From an uncultured Allobosea sp. (GTDB taxonomy: Bacteria > Pseudomonadota > Alphaproteobacteria > Rhizobiales > Beijerinckiaceae): a DNA stretch of 64,000 bases. A model generated the notes under the pieces. That model had not been told where the DNA came from. It made no database searches and saw nothing but the letters and a program-made list of their open reading frames with translations. The position numbers were made by a program, and so were the translations under genes. Below are positions 44,884 through 57,100 of this stretch, piece by piece. The stretch spans positions 1 to 64,000 of the forward strand of contig NZ_CAMFKW010000017.1 of NCBI RefSeq assembly GCF_945957345.1, given 5' to 3'. The stretch's first letter is position 1. Each line of letters starts with the position of its first letter.

Positions 44884-45735
44884 ATGAGCGCGGACACATT
44901 CGAGGAGCGTCTGGCCGCGCTCAGGCCGCGCCTTCACCGCTACTGCGCGCGCATGACCGGCTCGACGATCGATGGCGAGGATGTCGTGCAGGACACCTTC
45001 GTCAAGGCGCTGAGCGCACGGGCCGAAGGCGCGGGTGTTGATCATCTCGACGCCTGGCTATTTCGCATCGCCCATAATACGAGCCTCGATCTCCTGCGCC
45101 GCAGGGCCAGGAGCACGGTGGTTCCGCTCACCGACGTGCTCGAAGCGGCGCCGATGCCGGAGGCGGATATCGTCGCCGTCGGCTTCCAGGCCTTCATGCA
45201 GCTGCCCGAGCTTCAGCGCTGCGCGGTCATTCTCAAGGACGTGCTGGGCCATTCGGTCGAGGAGGTCGCGAGCATCGCCGCGTGCACGCCGGCAGCCGCC
45301 AAATCGGCGCTGCAGCGGGGTCGCACGGCGCTCCGGCGGCTTGCGAAGAGATCCGAGGCGCGGCTGCCGCTGATGCCCGATGCCGCCAGGCAGAAGATGG
45401 CGACCTTCGTCGACCTGTTTCGCGCCGGAGATTTCGACGCGATCCGCGCCATGCTCGCCGAGGACGTGAAGCTCGATCTGGTGAACCGGCTCGCCTGGGA
45501 AGGACGCGAGAAGATCGCTCCCTATTTCACGCGCTATGCCGCGGAGACGAGATGGCGTTTCGCCTTGGGGGCAATCGAAGGCCGCCCGGCCATGCTGGTC
45601 TTTGACGGCGATGCGGCGCAGAAGCCCGCCCATTTTGTGCTGCTCGATTGGCGCAACGAGCGGATCGCGGGTATCCGGGACTTTCTCTTCGCCCCCTATG
45701 TGCTCGAAGCGGCGGACTGGGTGCGCCTGGGCTGA
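44884..45735 (+). CDS. ECF sigma factor with SnoaL-like C-terminal extension
   Basis: The ATG at 44884 (GGGAGGAG upstream) gives 283 residues. Sigma region 2 is visible (DGEDVVQDTFVKAL, DAWLFRIAHNTSLDLLRRR) and region 4 (LPELQRCAVILKDVLGHSVEEVASI). Residues about 170-283 form a SnoaL/NTF2-like domain (FVDLFRAGDFDAIRAMLAEDVKLDL). Such extensions replace a separate anti-sigma factor as an internal control in several ECF groups. No anti-sigma gene is adjacent. I do not see the WLPEP hallmark of ECF41. Confidence 0.88.
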   Translation: MSADTFEERLAALRPRLHRYCARMTGSTIDGEDVVQDTFVKALSARAEGAGVDHLDAWLFRIAHNTSLDLLRRRARSTVVPLTDVLEAAPMPEADIVAVGFQAFMQLPELQRCAVILKDVLGHSVEEVASIAACTPAAAKSALQRGRTALRRLAKRSEARLPLMPDAARQKMATFVDLFRAGDFDAIRAMLAEDVKLDLVNRLAWEGREKIAPYFTRYAAETRWRFALGAIEGRPAMLVFDGDAAQKPAHFVLLDWRNERIAGIRDFLFAPYVLEAADWVRLG

Positions 45736-45741
45736 ACACGG

Positions 45742-45766
45742 CCGCGCGGCGCTTATCGGCGCGCGG
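45742..45766 (+). terminator. GC-rich hairpin after the sigma factor gene
   Basis: CCGCGCG (45742-45748) and CGCGCGG (45760-45766) can pair around an 11-base loop, seven bases after the sigma-factor stop codon. No T-run follows, so it is only a weak terminator candidate. Confidence 0.35.
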
Positions 45767-45958
45767 ACGGCATCTCGATCGCAGGCGAACTATGCTGTAT
45801 TCGCTGTGATGGGGATGGGGAGCGATGGATAGGGTGGCGACGAGGCTGAGCCTGGACGGGGGGCACCGAACAGGAGCGTTCGCAGGGCTGAAGCCCGGGC
45901 GCAGCATGACGCCCCCTCGGGCTTTACGCTCGGCGCGATCGTCTCGAGGCGGTTCGGG

Positions 45959-47320
45959 ATGCTGAGGAAGCCGCAGGACAGCCCGTCATCGCTCGCCTCG
46001 TCGGCAGCGACGATCGCCGCGCGGCTGGACGCCGCTCCATTCTGCAGGTTGCGGCTGGCGATCCTCAGCGTCGTGACATTGGCGCTTTTTGCCGACATTG
46101 CCGAGGTTGCCCTGGGCAATGCGCTCGGTGCGGTGTTCCAGGCGCCGCCACGAAGCATGACGCAAACCGAACTCTCCCTCTTCCTGGCCGCCATCTTCGC
46201 GGGCGGCGCAGCCGGGGCGCCGGGTTTCGGCCTGCTGGGCGACCGGACGGGCCGGCGCCTGGCCTTGCAGCTGGCGCTACTGGTCATCGCGATAGGCTCG
46301 CTTGGCGCGGCCGCGAGCGATGGCCCGGTGACACTGACCGGCTTTCGCTTCCTGTCGGGGATCGGCATTGGCGCTTGCCCGCCGCTGATCGCTGCCTATC
46401 TGGCGGATGTCATGCCGCCGCGCTGGCGCGGTGCCGTCATCTGCATCTGCGCGGGCCTGGCCTTTCTTGGCGCGCCGGGGATCATCTTCCTGATGCGTGC
46501 GACGTCACCGAGCTTTCTCGGGCTTGATGGCTGGCGATGGGCGCTCGGATCCGGGGCCTTGCTCGCCATCCTGGCCGCGGGGTTGCTGCTGCTGTTGCCG
46601 GAATCGCCCCGCTGGCTGGCGGCTGCCGGACGGATCGCCGAGGCCGAGGCGGCCTTGCGGCGTTTTCAGGTGCGCAGCGCCGTCGACGGTGCGCCGCCTC
46701 CGGTCGCGACGCAGGCGCAGCCCGCAGGATCCGGCGATATCGACGTTACGAGCGTCCGCCGCCGGTTCCTCCTGCTTTGCACGCTCTATGCGTTGTCGCC
46801 TTGGGCGACGATCGGCTTCCTGCTGATGAGCGGGGCGGTGATGCTGAAGAAGCATTTCAGCGTCGGAGATTCCGTCGTCGCCGCCGGCCTGATCATGTTC
46901 GGCCCGGTGATCGGCAATCTGCTCATGGCCTTCGTGATCGATCGCGTGGACCGCAAGGCCAGTCTGATCGCGACAGCCGTCGCGATGGCGCTGCTCGGGT
47001 TGAGCTTTGCCGCAGCCTCGGAATTCGCGCCGCTGGTCTCGATCGGTGTCGCCTTCGCCTTTTGCAGCGCGATCTATGCGAGCGTTCTCGGCGTCTATGC
47101 GGCGGAGATCATTCCGACGGCGCTCAGGTCTTCGCGCACGGCGCTCGCCTGGGGAATCGGGCGTTTCGTCTCGATCTTCGTGCCGCTGGTCTTCTTCGCG
47201 CTGCTCCACAGGTTCGGCCCCTGGGCGATGTTCGGGCTCATCGCGGCCGCCATCGGCCTCAGCGCACTCCTGGTGGTAACGATCGGGCCGCAAGGTAGGA
47301 CCCGGCGGCCGGTTGCCTGA
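45959..47320 (+). CDS. MFS transporter (sugar/aromatic-acid porter type)
   Basis: A 453-residue inner-membrane protein with twelve predicted helices. GDRTGRR between TM2 and TM3 and PESPRWL after TM6 are MFS sugar-porter signatures. A second RVDRKAS-like motif lies in the C-terminal half. Overall closeness is to the SV2/aromatic-acid:H+ symporter group. Substrate cannot be told. A T-run hairpin follows the stop codon. Confidence 0.88.
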   Translation: MLRKPQDSPSSLASSAATIAARLDAAPFCRLRLAILSVVTLALFADIAEVALGNALGAVFQAPPRSMTQTELSLFLAAIFAGGAAGAPGFGLLGDRTGRRLALQLALLVIAIGSLGAAASDGPVTLTGFRFLSGIGIGACPPLIAAYLADVMPPRWRGAVICICAGLAFLGAPGIIFLMRATSPSFLGLDGWRWALGSGALLAILAAGLLLLLPESPRWLAAAGRIAEAEAALRRFQVRSAVDGAPPPVATQAQPAGSGDIDVTSVRRRFLLLCTLYALSPWATIGFLLMSGAVMLKKHFSVGDSVVAAGLIMFGPVIGNLLMAFVIDRVDRKASLIATAVAMALLGLSFAAASEFAPLVSIGVAFAFCSAIYASVLGVYAAEIIPTALRSSRTALAWGIGRFVSIFVPLVFFALLHRFGPWAMFGLIAAAIGLSALLVVTIGPQGRTRRPVA

Positions 47321-47346
47321 AATTGCAGGGGAAATCGGCCGTTTCG

Positions 47347-47371
47347 ATGGTCTGAATATCTGACCATTTTT
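47347..47371 (+). terminator. Rho-independent terminator of the MFS gene
   Basis: ATGGTC (47347-47352), a 9-base loop, GACCAT (47362-47367) and a run of five T. It lies 27 bases after the MFS stop codon in an AT-rich patch. Confidence 0.6.
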
Positions 47372-47377
47372 GAAACG

Positions 47378-47403
47378 CATATTGCACATTATCGAGCAAT
47401 ATG
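47378..47403. promoter_or_regulatory. Inverted repeat upstream of the IalB/adhesin operon
   Basis: CATATTGC (47378-47385) and GCAATATG (47396-47403) form a perfect 8-bp inverted repeat with a 10-base spacer, in the only strongly AT-rich stretch before the IalB gene. It may be an operator or part of the promoter region for the IalB/adhesin transcript. Confidence 0.45.
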
Positions 47404-47561
47404 AGCAATCTTGAGCAGTTCAACGAGCGGGTTTCGTTGCGCTGCGGGTTCGCGCGTCCGTGCAGCCGATTTGGCTGCAGGGCAACTCCCAGCGCGATGC
47501 GACCTCTCCTGCTGCCAGCGGGCGCGAATAGCCGGTGGCAAGGCTTGGGTCGGAGTGGGAT

Positions 47562-48167
47562 GTGAAGACGACAAGAACGATCCTGGCCTGGGCGATGCTC
47601 GGCGCCGGCATGGCGGTCCTGGCCTGTTCAGCTTCGGCCCAGACCGCTTCGCCGAAGCCTGCGAATCCTCCGGCCGCCGCGCCGGCGCCGGCCGCGATGG
47701 TCTCTCCCGAGCCCAGCAGCACGACCGCGAGCTTCGGCGACTGGACGCTGCGCTGCCAGCGGATCGCCGAGGCCGGCAAGACGGTGCGGATCTGCGAGGT
47801 TGCGCAGGTGCTCCAGGCTCAGGGCCAACAGGCCCCGATCGCCCAGGTCGCACTTGGGCGCCTCGCGAATGGTGAGCCGGTGCGCATCACAGCGGTCATG
47901 CCGGTCAGCATCTCCTTCCCGAGCAGCGTGCTGATCACCATGGGCGAGAAGGAGGCCAAGCCGGTCGAGTTGCCTTGGCGGCGCTGCCTGCCGACGGGCT
48001 GTTTCGCGGAAACCACCCCCGGCGACGACGTGCTGAAGCAATGGCGCAAGGCGAGCGAAGCGGGGCGGATTCTGTTCAGGGATGCGGCCGGCCGGGACCT
48101 CGCCCTGCCGCTTTCCGCCCGTGGCCTCGATCAGGCGCTCGACGCGCTCGCGAAGGAGCGCCTCTGA
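47562..48167 (+). CDS. Invasion-associated locus B (IalB) family protein
   Basis: I prefer the GTG at 47562 (GGAG about eight bases upstream), which gives 201 residues with a clean signal peptide cut near ASA|QT. The GTG at 47535 is an alternative. A Pro/Ala-rich linker follows, then the IalB domain with FGDWTLRCQ and the CLPTGCFAE pair. Four cysteines fit two disulfides. Periplasmic or envelope location. In Bartonella IalB is tied to erythrocyte entry, but family members are widespread in non-pathogenic Hyphomicrobiales. It ends one base before the giant adhesin gene. Confidence 0.86.
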   Translation: MKTTRTILAWAMLGAGMAVLACSASAQTASPKPANPPAAAPAPAAMVSPEPSSTTASFGDWTLRCQRIAEAGKTVRICEVAQVLQAQGQQAPIAQVALGRLANGEPVRITAVMPVSISFPSSVLITMGEKEAKPVELPWRRCLPTGCFAETTPGDDVLKQWRKASEAGRILFRDAAGRDLALPLSARGLDQALDALAKERL

Positions 48168-48168
48168 C

Positions 48169-51100
48169 ATGTCCAAGCGTCGTTCGCCCCGCCCGGCCCA
48201 GGCTTCCGCGCCCTATCGGGCCGGCATCCGGCGCAACGACGCATTCGCAACCCGGCCACGCTCGATCCTCGCATCGTGGCGGCAGCGCTGCCTGGTCGGC
48301 CAGGCGATGGCGCTGGCGCTGTGGAACGCGCCGGCCTTCGCGCAGAACCTGATCACGCCCGATGGCCGCACCCAGACCAGCGTCTCGGTCAATGGCACGA
48401 CGACGACGATCACGACGCAGACCGTGTCCGGCGGCGCCGGCTACAATTCGTTCTCGCGCTTCGAGCAGGCGGCGGGCACCACCGTCAACATGCACCTGCC
48501 GCAGAATACCGGCGCGCTGGTCAACATCGTCCGCGACGGCCCCGTCGTCATCAACGGCATCCTGAATTCCTACCGGAACGGCCAGATCGGCGGCCACATC
48601 TATTTCTCGGATTCGGCCGGCTTCACCGTCGGGCCGAACGGCGTGATCAATACCGGTCAACTGACGGTCAATACGCCCACGCGCGAGTTCCTCGATCAGG
48701 TCATCGGACCGAACGGCGTGGTGAACGAGGCGCTTGCCGCGCGCCTGCGCGCCAATGACGTGCCGATCTCGGCCGATGGCACCATCACTGTCGACGGCCG
48801 CATCAATGCCCGCCGCGGCGTCAGCCTCAACGGCCATTCGGTCAGCGTCGCCGGCCAGATCGCCGCCAATGCCTCGACCGTCGATATCGGCGAGCGTCGC
48901 CGGCAACATGGCGCGGCCTTCGCACAGAGCGTGAACACCAACGGGATGCGCCAGGGCGCCACGATGGTCGCGCGGCGCGGGGGGGGCATCGAGATCGTGG
49001 CGGCCGACACGGCCTCGATTTCCGGGTCATTGAATGCGGCTGCGACGGGACGCCGCTCTGCCGGGTCGATCGCCATCCGCTCGGGCAAGGGCACGACCAT
49101 CGCCGCGACGGCGCGGATTACCGCGACCGGCGCTCAGCCGAAGGCATCTTCATCCACAGCGAGCGGCCGGCCGAGTGTGAACACCGGCGAAGGCGGTACG
49201 GTCTCGATCGTCTCGGATGGTGGCATCGCGATCGCGCGCGGTGCCCTGATCGATGTCAGCGCCGCGCAGGGCGTTGCAGCCAAGGGTGGCTCTGCCCGGG
49301 TCTTCGCCGGCACCAATCTCGATGTGGAGAGCGGCGCGGTCTTCCGCGGCACCGCGGGCAGCATCGGCGATGGCGGCTTCCTCGAGCTCAGCGCCCGGGG
49401 CACGGTGACGCTCGGCGCCGTCGATGTCGATCTCTCGGCCCGCAACGGCAAGGCTGGCCTGCTCTATATCGATCCCACCGACATCGTCATCGGAACCGGC
49501 GGCAGCGCCAACATGATCACCAACGGCACGAATGTGTCGCTGGAGGCCAGCAACAGCATCACGATCGCCAGCGATGGCATCATCGATACCCGCAACTTCA
49601 ACCGCTCCGCCAATAATGGCGAGTTGTCGGTCGCGAATCCCTCGCTCGGCAATTCCGGCAGCATCACGCTGGCGGCGCCCAGCATCACGGTCAGCGGCAA
49701 GTTGCTGGCCGGGGTGAGCTCCGGCAGCAGCTATGCCGCCGGCGACGTGACGCTCGACGCGACGACCGCGGAAACGCTGATCGCCGGCCGCGCCAGCGCC
49801 AGCTCGACCATCGACATTTACGGCACGATCACCGGCCGCGATGTGCTGCTGAAGGCGGACGCCACGGCGGTCGCATCCTACGTCAATTTCTCGCCGGGCT
49901 CGCTGGTGGCGCTGGCGGCTCAGACGGCTGCCGGTATCGCGTACGGCCTGAACGGCGGCTATGTCGGCAGCGACATCACCAGCCGGGTCCAGGTTGCCAC
50001 CGGCGCGACGATCGAAGCGACGCGCGACGTCAGCATCACCGCCCAGGGCCGGCAGGAGGCCTCGCTGCCCGCGATCACGATCACGGGCAGCAACGTGTTC
50101 GGTGGGGCGGTCTCGATCGGCGAGATCGCTGGCACCGTGACAGCCGACATCGCCTCGGGCGCCACGATCAATGTCGGACGCAACCTCGCGGTCAGGGCTG
50201 AGAACGACGTCAAGCTCGGCGTCTCCGCCATCTCGGTGACCGTCGGCACGGCGCTCGCGGCAGCGACCGTCGCCTATGGCAATGTCGACGTCACCACTGC
50301 GGCAAAGGTCCATTCGGGCGCGACGATCACCACCGGCGGCCTCAGCAACGTCAGCGTCACCGCGCTCAATACCAACTCCTTCTCGACCTCGGCCACCTCC
50401 GTGGCCGCGTCGGGGGGCGTGGCGGGCGCTGCGATCGCCTATTCCGATTACAAGGCGCAAGCCGATGCCCTGCTCGGCGCCTCGCTCGGCACGAGCACGA
50501 ACAAGGTGAAGAGCATCACGGTGTCGGCCGTATCCGACACGACCAAGAACGCCACCAGCGCCTCGACGACTGTCGGCGACAACCTGATCTTCAACGCCGG
50601 TCCGAGCGGCACGACCGTCTCGACCCTGCTCAGCCAGATCTTCGGCAAGCTCTCGAGCGGCTCGTCGAGCGTTCCCGTCAAGGCCGGCAGCGCCATCGCC
50701 ATCGCCGACAGCAGCCTCGGCGCCAGTGCCGCGATCGCTGCCGATTCAGGTGCGGTGGCCCCGACGCTCAATTCCGACGGCAACGTCGTGGTGACGAGCC
50801 GCCAGTCCGATTTCGGCGTGCGCCTGATCGCCGACAGCTCGATCAACTCGAACTCGAAGGATCCGACGAGCGCGCAGCCAGAGGCGCAGGTCTCGCTCTC
50901 CTTCGGCATCGGCGTCGGCAATTACGCGCACGAGTCGACGGCCTTCATCGGTTCCGGCGTGACGATCAACGCCTACCGTATCGGCGTTGGCGCGACCAAC
51001 GAGATGCCGATCTCGAATACCTGGACGAACTGGGCCGGCCCCCTCGAGGTCGTCTCGCACCTGAACGGCAATCTCGGCACCGTCAACAACATCATGACGA

Positions 51101-54100
51101 GCTATGCCAATGCCAGCTCGCAGTCCCAGCAGCTCGGCCTGGCCGGCGCGGTCGACTATTTCCGGGTCACCAACGACACCTCGGCCTATGTCGCCAGCGG
51201 TGCGACGCTCAACACGACGGCGCTGGCTTCGCCTTGGACGACGACTTTGGCCGATGGCTATGTCCAGGACTGGAACAAGGCCGTCAACGTCATCGCCGGC
51301 ACGACGGTGCACAGCATCGATGGCGGCGGCAATTTCGGCCTGACCGGCGGCCTCAATGGCGGCGCCGGCTCCGCGGCAGGCGGCTCCCTCCTCAGCATCG
51401 GCCGCACCAGCAGGACGGTCGCAGCCATCGCCGACGGCGCGACCATCACGGCGACGGGGCTGGACGTGAAGGCCACGACATCCGACGTGATGTACGTGGT
51501 CGTGACCTCGTCGGGCCGAGCGCAGGGTACCGTGCTGAGCGGTATGGCGGGGCTGGCGAGCCTGAACAATCAGACCCTGGCCTCGATCAGCAATCGCGCT
51601 GTCATCGTTGCCGATGTCGTGGCCGTCGCGGCGGAGCAGGCCGTCTCGGTCCTGTCGGTCAGCGGCGGGATCGTCGTGGCCGGCACGGGCGGCAGCAGCG
51701 CCGGCGTGTCCGTCGGCCGGATCGACGCCACCACGATTACGCGCGGCTATATCGGCGACAATTCCGGCGATCTGTCCGATGATCGCCTGCGCGGCACCGG
51801 CACCACGCCCGGCCGCATCGAGACGGATTCGCTGAGCGTCCAGGCAACGACCAGCGGGTGGCTCTCGGCGGCCTCGGTCGCTGCGGCGGTCGTCGACGGC
51901 ACGATGGATTTCGTCACCGACGACCCGTTCTTCGCGGTCGTCTCTGCCGCCAGCGCGTCGCAGGGCGGGGGGAAGCCGTCCTTCGCCCTGGCCGGCAGCG
52001 CCGCAGTCGCATCGACCCAGCTCGGCACCTCGGCCTGGATCGACGGCGCCAGGGTCGAGGCCAAGACGAATGCGGTCTCCACCGCCGTCACCGCGCTGAA
52101 CTCGACCATCCTCGAACTGGGCTCGGGCTCGGCCGCGATCAATCTCACCGGTGCCCGCGAAGCCTCGAGCGCGAGTCTTGCCGGCGCGATCGCCTTCGCC
52201 AAGCTCGACAACAGCACCGATGCCCGGATCAGCCAGTCGTCCCTCACGGATGTCGGTGATACCAGCGTGCGGGCGCTGGCCGGTGGCCGCGCCACCGTCG
52301 TCGGGCTCGGCCTGGCCGGCTCGGGAGGTGGAAACGCCGCCGCGGCCATGTCGGTGGCACTGGGGCTGGTGACGAACCGCGTCTCGGCCTCGATCGTCGA
52401 TTCCACGCTGATCGCGCCGGCGAACGCCTCGGTATCGAATCTCGTCACGGTCGACGCCTATCAGACGACCGATATCGGCATCGGCGGCGGCGCCGCCTAT
52501 GCTGGCGCCAAGAACGGCGTCGGCATCGCGTTGACCTATGTCGACATCGGCGACCCCGATGGCGAGGACGCGGTCAGCGCCAAGGTGACGCGCTCCACGC
52601 TTACCAGCCTCGACCGGCTGCAGGTCAGGGCGGCGAATGCCAGCCGCATCGTCTCCTCGGCGATCACCGCCGGCCTCGGAGGGAACGCGCTCGGCGGCGC
52701 CTTCGTCATCAATCGGATCACGCCGACGACGAACGCGGCGATCTCGGGCGTTAGCGGCGCGCTCGCGACGGTCTCGGTCGCGGGGGACGTCGTGGTGCTG
52801 GCCGATGGCAGCCGGATCGGCGTCTATGACGATCTCATCCGCGGCCGCCAGTCGGTTTCTGCCGGCGCATCCCAGGTCGATTTCTCCGGCGCGGTGGCCA
52901 ATGGAGGCACTGCCAATTCCGACGGCGCGGCCGTCCTGGCCATCACCGGCACCGTGCAGGCCGGGACCAACAATGTCGGCGTCTCGCTGCTCAGCAACAC
53001 GATCGCCCAGTCGCATCTCGCTTCGATCGACTTCGCCACCGTCACGGCTGGCGGCAATGTCAGTGTCGTCGCCCAGGACGGGGCGACGCTGACCGGCGTC
53101 GCCATCGGCTTCGGCGCCGCGACCGGGCAGTTCGCGGGTACCGCCTCGGTCGTGCTGCAATCGATCGAGAACGTCGTTCGCGCCCGCATCGATGGCGTCG
53201 GCACGTCGGTGACCGCCGGTGGCATCGCCGTGTCCAGCAATGTCGCCTCGTCGATCCGTGGCAGCGCTGGCTCGCTCGGCATCGGCATCGGAGCGGCTGC
53301 GCTCGGCCTCTCCGTCGTGGAGAGCAACGTCGCCAACATGGTTTCGTCCGAGGTCGCCGATGCGCGCCTGCGCGCGACCGGCGATGTCGTGCTGCTCAGC
53401 GGCTCAACCGCAAGGATCGACACCGTGGCTGTCGGTGTCGCGATCTCCCGCAATGTCGGTCTTGCCGGCTCGGTCGCGAACAACAGCGTCGCCACGGACG
53501 TAGCCGCGACCATCACCGGCGCCGACATCATCGCCGACAATAACCTCGGTGTCTTCGCGGCGAATAGCGACCAGATAGGGGCCGTCGCCGGCGCGCTCGG
53601 TGTCACCGTCGCATCGCCCAGCATCGCCGGTGGCCTGTCGATCGTGAACAACAGCATCGAGGGCGCGACGACGGCCTCGATCAGCGACAGCACCGTCGAC
53701 GCACGCGCGGGCGGCAGCGGCGCGCTGAGCTACAATGCCGGCCAGCTCGTCTCCGCCTTCGACCTCAGCACCGCCAATAACCCGAGCTCGACCCAGCCTT
53801 CGCTGGCGATGTCGGCGCGCAGCATCCACGGGCTCGGCGTCGTCGCGACCTCGCAGCAATCGGTGCTGGCGAATTCGGTGACCGGGGCGGTATCGATCTT
53901 CCCGATCAGCGGTGCCATCGCCGTGGTGCCGATCCGCAACGTGCTCGCCGGCAGCACCAGCGCCGTCGTCGACGACAGCGCGGCGAACACGCGCCTCACC
54001 GGCACGGATTCGACGGCTGTCGCGATCGAGGCTGCGAGCCATTCCTATGCCGCGACCTTCATCACGGTCGGCTCGGCTGGCGGTGCCGCGGCCGCTGGCG

Positions 54101-57100
54101 CCGATGCCAATACGATCATGGGGCGCACCACCCATGCCGGGCTAACGAATTCCACGCTGGGAACGACCACGCCAGGCTTTGCCGGCGCCGGCGTCACCGC
54201 GCTCGACATCGCCGCCAACGCCTCGCAATCGGCGGCGAGCAATGTGCTGGGCTTCGCGATCGGTATCGGCGGCGCCGCGGCTTCCGGCGTCGTCAATAGC
54301 TTCGCGGCCACGACCACGGCCACTCTAGACCAGGGCCTCGTCACGGCCGGCCGCGTCGGCATCAATGCCGAGAGCCGCAACGGCTTCTATGCCCAGGCGG
54401 CGACCGGCGCGGCCGGCGGCGTCGGCATGGGCTCGTCCTTCGTAGTCGGCACCAGCCGCAACACCACGCTGGCGACGATCGGCGGAGGCTCCGGCCAGAC
54501 CGCGCTCAATCTCAACGGCGCGCTTGCGGTCGCGGCGCGCAGCGTCAACGATTTCACCACGCTTTCCGCCGGTGGCGCGGCGGGTGGCTTTGCCGGTGTC
54601 GCCGGCATGGTCTCCTTCGTCGATGTCGAGAACGAGACCCGCGCCGGGCTCTATGGCGTCACCGCGACGCTGCGCCCCGCCAGCTTGGCCGGCATCAGCG
54701 TCACCGCCAACGAAACCACCTCCATCGATGCGACCACGGCGGCCGGCGCCAATGGTGCCTTTGGCGCCGGTGCGGCCGCCAATATCGCGAGCCTCGACAG
54801 CCGCGTGCTCGCCGATATCACGGGCTCGATCCTGTCCGCGCCGGGCGCCGTCTCGGCCTCCGCGACCTCCGACCGCACGGTCGACGCGAACACCATGACC
54901 TATGGCGTCGGCGGCTCTGTCGGCATCGGTGCCGCGGTCGCGGTGATCTCTGTCGGCACCGGCACGCCCTCCGGCGCGGGCGCCGAGCTCAATGCCGGCG
55001 GCAACGGCACGCTCGCCCGCGTCGACCAGCTCACGGCCGGCAATGCCGCGCTCGTGCTGAGCGCGAGCGGACTCACTGCCTATCGCACTTATCGTGGCGC
55101 GGCCGGCGCCGCGATGAGCGATGCCGCGCTGCGCGATGCGGCGCAGACCGACTATAATCAGTTGCTCGCCAATGGCAGTGTCGCCAACGGCGCGCTGACC
55201 CTGACGAACTCAGGCGTCACAGCCCTGCGCAGTGCCGCGGCGACGGCGCTCGGCATCGCCAGCCCGACCGATCAGCAGGTTCGGGACTGGGCGGCGCAGC
55301 GCTACACGGCTCTGAGCGGCGGTGCGGTCTCCTATCTGATGAGCGATGCCGGCGTCAGCGCCTATCGTTCGACGGTCACCGCGACCACGCCGGATGCCAG
55401 CGCCGATCAGATCCGCAGCGCCGCCAACGACGCCTATGCCCGCCTTCTGACCAACGGCACCGTGAGCAACGGCGTGCTGACGCTGAGCAGCGCCGGTCTC
55501 GCCGCCTATCGTGCGGACGCCAGCGCCAGCCTCGGGCATGCCGCGAGCGATGCCGAGGTGCGTGCCTATGCGGGGCAGCAATACAGCTTCTTCAACGCCA
55601 ATCGCAGCCGCATCGTCGCGCCCGCCGCGCAGAGCGCCTCGGCGCTGCTCGATTCCGACGGCTCGCGGACGGCGGCAACCGTCACCGGCGGCAGCATCAC
55701 CAGCGGCTCGGTCGCGGTCTCCTCGTTGTCGCGTACGACGACCAGCAACATCGCCAGCGGCGTCGGTGCCGGCGGCGCGGCCGGAGGCGGCGCGGCGACG
55801 GCCTATACCAATATCGGCGACAACGTCGTCGCGAGCCTCGCCCCGACGACCGCCAACACCGGCACGATCAGCGTGACGGCGACCTCGGCCGACGGCACGG
55901 GTTCTGCCGCGCGCGTCGAGGCGACGGCCGGAGCGGGTGCGCTTGCCGCCGCAGCCGGAGCCGCCGTTGCCAAGGGCACGCTGTCCAATCAGGTGAGCGC
56001 GACGCTCGGCGGTGCGCTGACCACGATCGGTGCGACCACCGTCACCGCCCTCAATAGTCAGACCGGGCGTTCGGACGCGTTCGGCGCGACGGTTGCCGGC
56101 GGGCTCGCGCTCGGCGTCTCGCTGGCGAAGAGCGCGGCCGAAAGCACGGTTGCCGCGAATTATCTCGCAGGCTCGAGCTTCACCGGCACGGGACTGTCGA
56201 TCAACGCGACCAGCAGGGGCGCGGCCCATGCCGCTGCCGTTGCCGGTGTGGGCGGCCTGCTCGCGGCCGGCGCAGGCGCCGATGCGGACGCCGATGACAC
56301 TACGAATGTCTCCGCCACGATTGGCGCCGGCGCCCGTGCAAATGTCGGGACAGGCACCATTACCGTTGCGGCCACGGCCTCGCCGGACGCCAAGGCCTTT
56401 GCCAAGGGCGCCGCGGTGGCCGGCGGTCTCGCCGTTGGCGTCGCGGTCGCCAATGCCAGTGCAGCCCCGACGGTGCGTGCCGCCATCGAGGACAATGCCA
56501 GCCTGCCGGCGAGCCAGTTCACAGCCGGCACGCTTTCCGTCCTGGCGACGGGCTCGGTCTTCGGCACGTCGGCCGGCGATGCCTCGGAATTGCCTGATGC
56601 GACCGGCGACTTCAGCAGGGGCGGCACTTCTGCGGCTGCCTCGGCGATCGCCGGTTCCGGCGCCTATTACGTCGCCGCGACCGGCACCGATGCGCAGGCC
56701 CACAACACGGCCTCGGTGACGGCGTCGATCGGCAACTATGTCCGCCTGCCGACAGGGACCGTCACGGTCACTGCAAGCAACACCACGATCCAGACGGCGA
56801 CCGCGACCGGCATCACCGCAGCCGGCACCGCAGCCATCGGCTCGGTCAATGCCAAGGCTGACAGCGGCGCCACCACCCTTGCCTCGCTCGGCGATGGCGC
56901 CAGCATGGCGGCGGGCGGCGCCGGCAGCTTCTCTCTCTCCGCGACCGGCAGCGACACGCAGATAGTCCATGCCAAGGCGGGCAGCGGCGGCCTCTATGCC
57001 GGCTCGGGCGCGGTGGGGAAGACCGGGAACACCGCCACCGTAACGACCTCGGTCGGCGAAAACGCCGTAATCAATACCGGCCGCGTCACGATCGCGGCGA

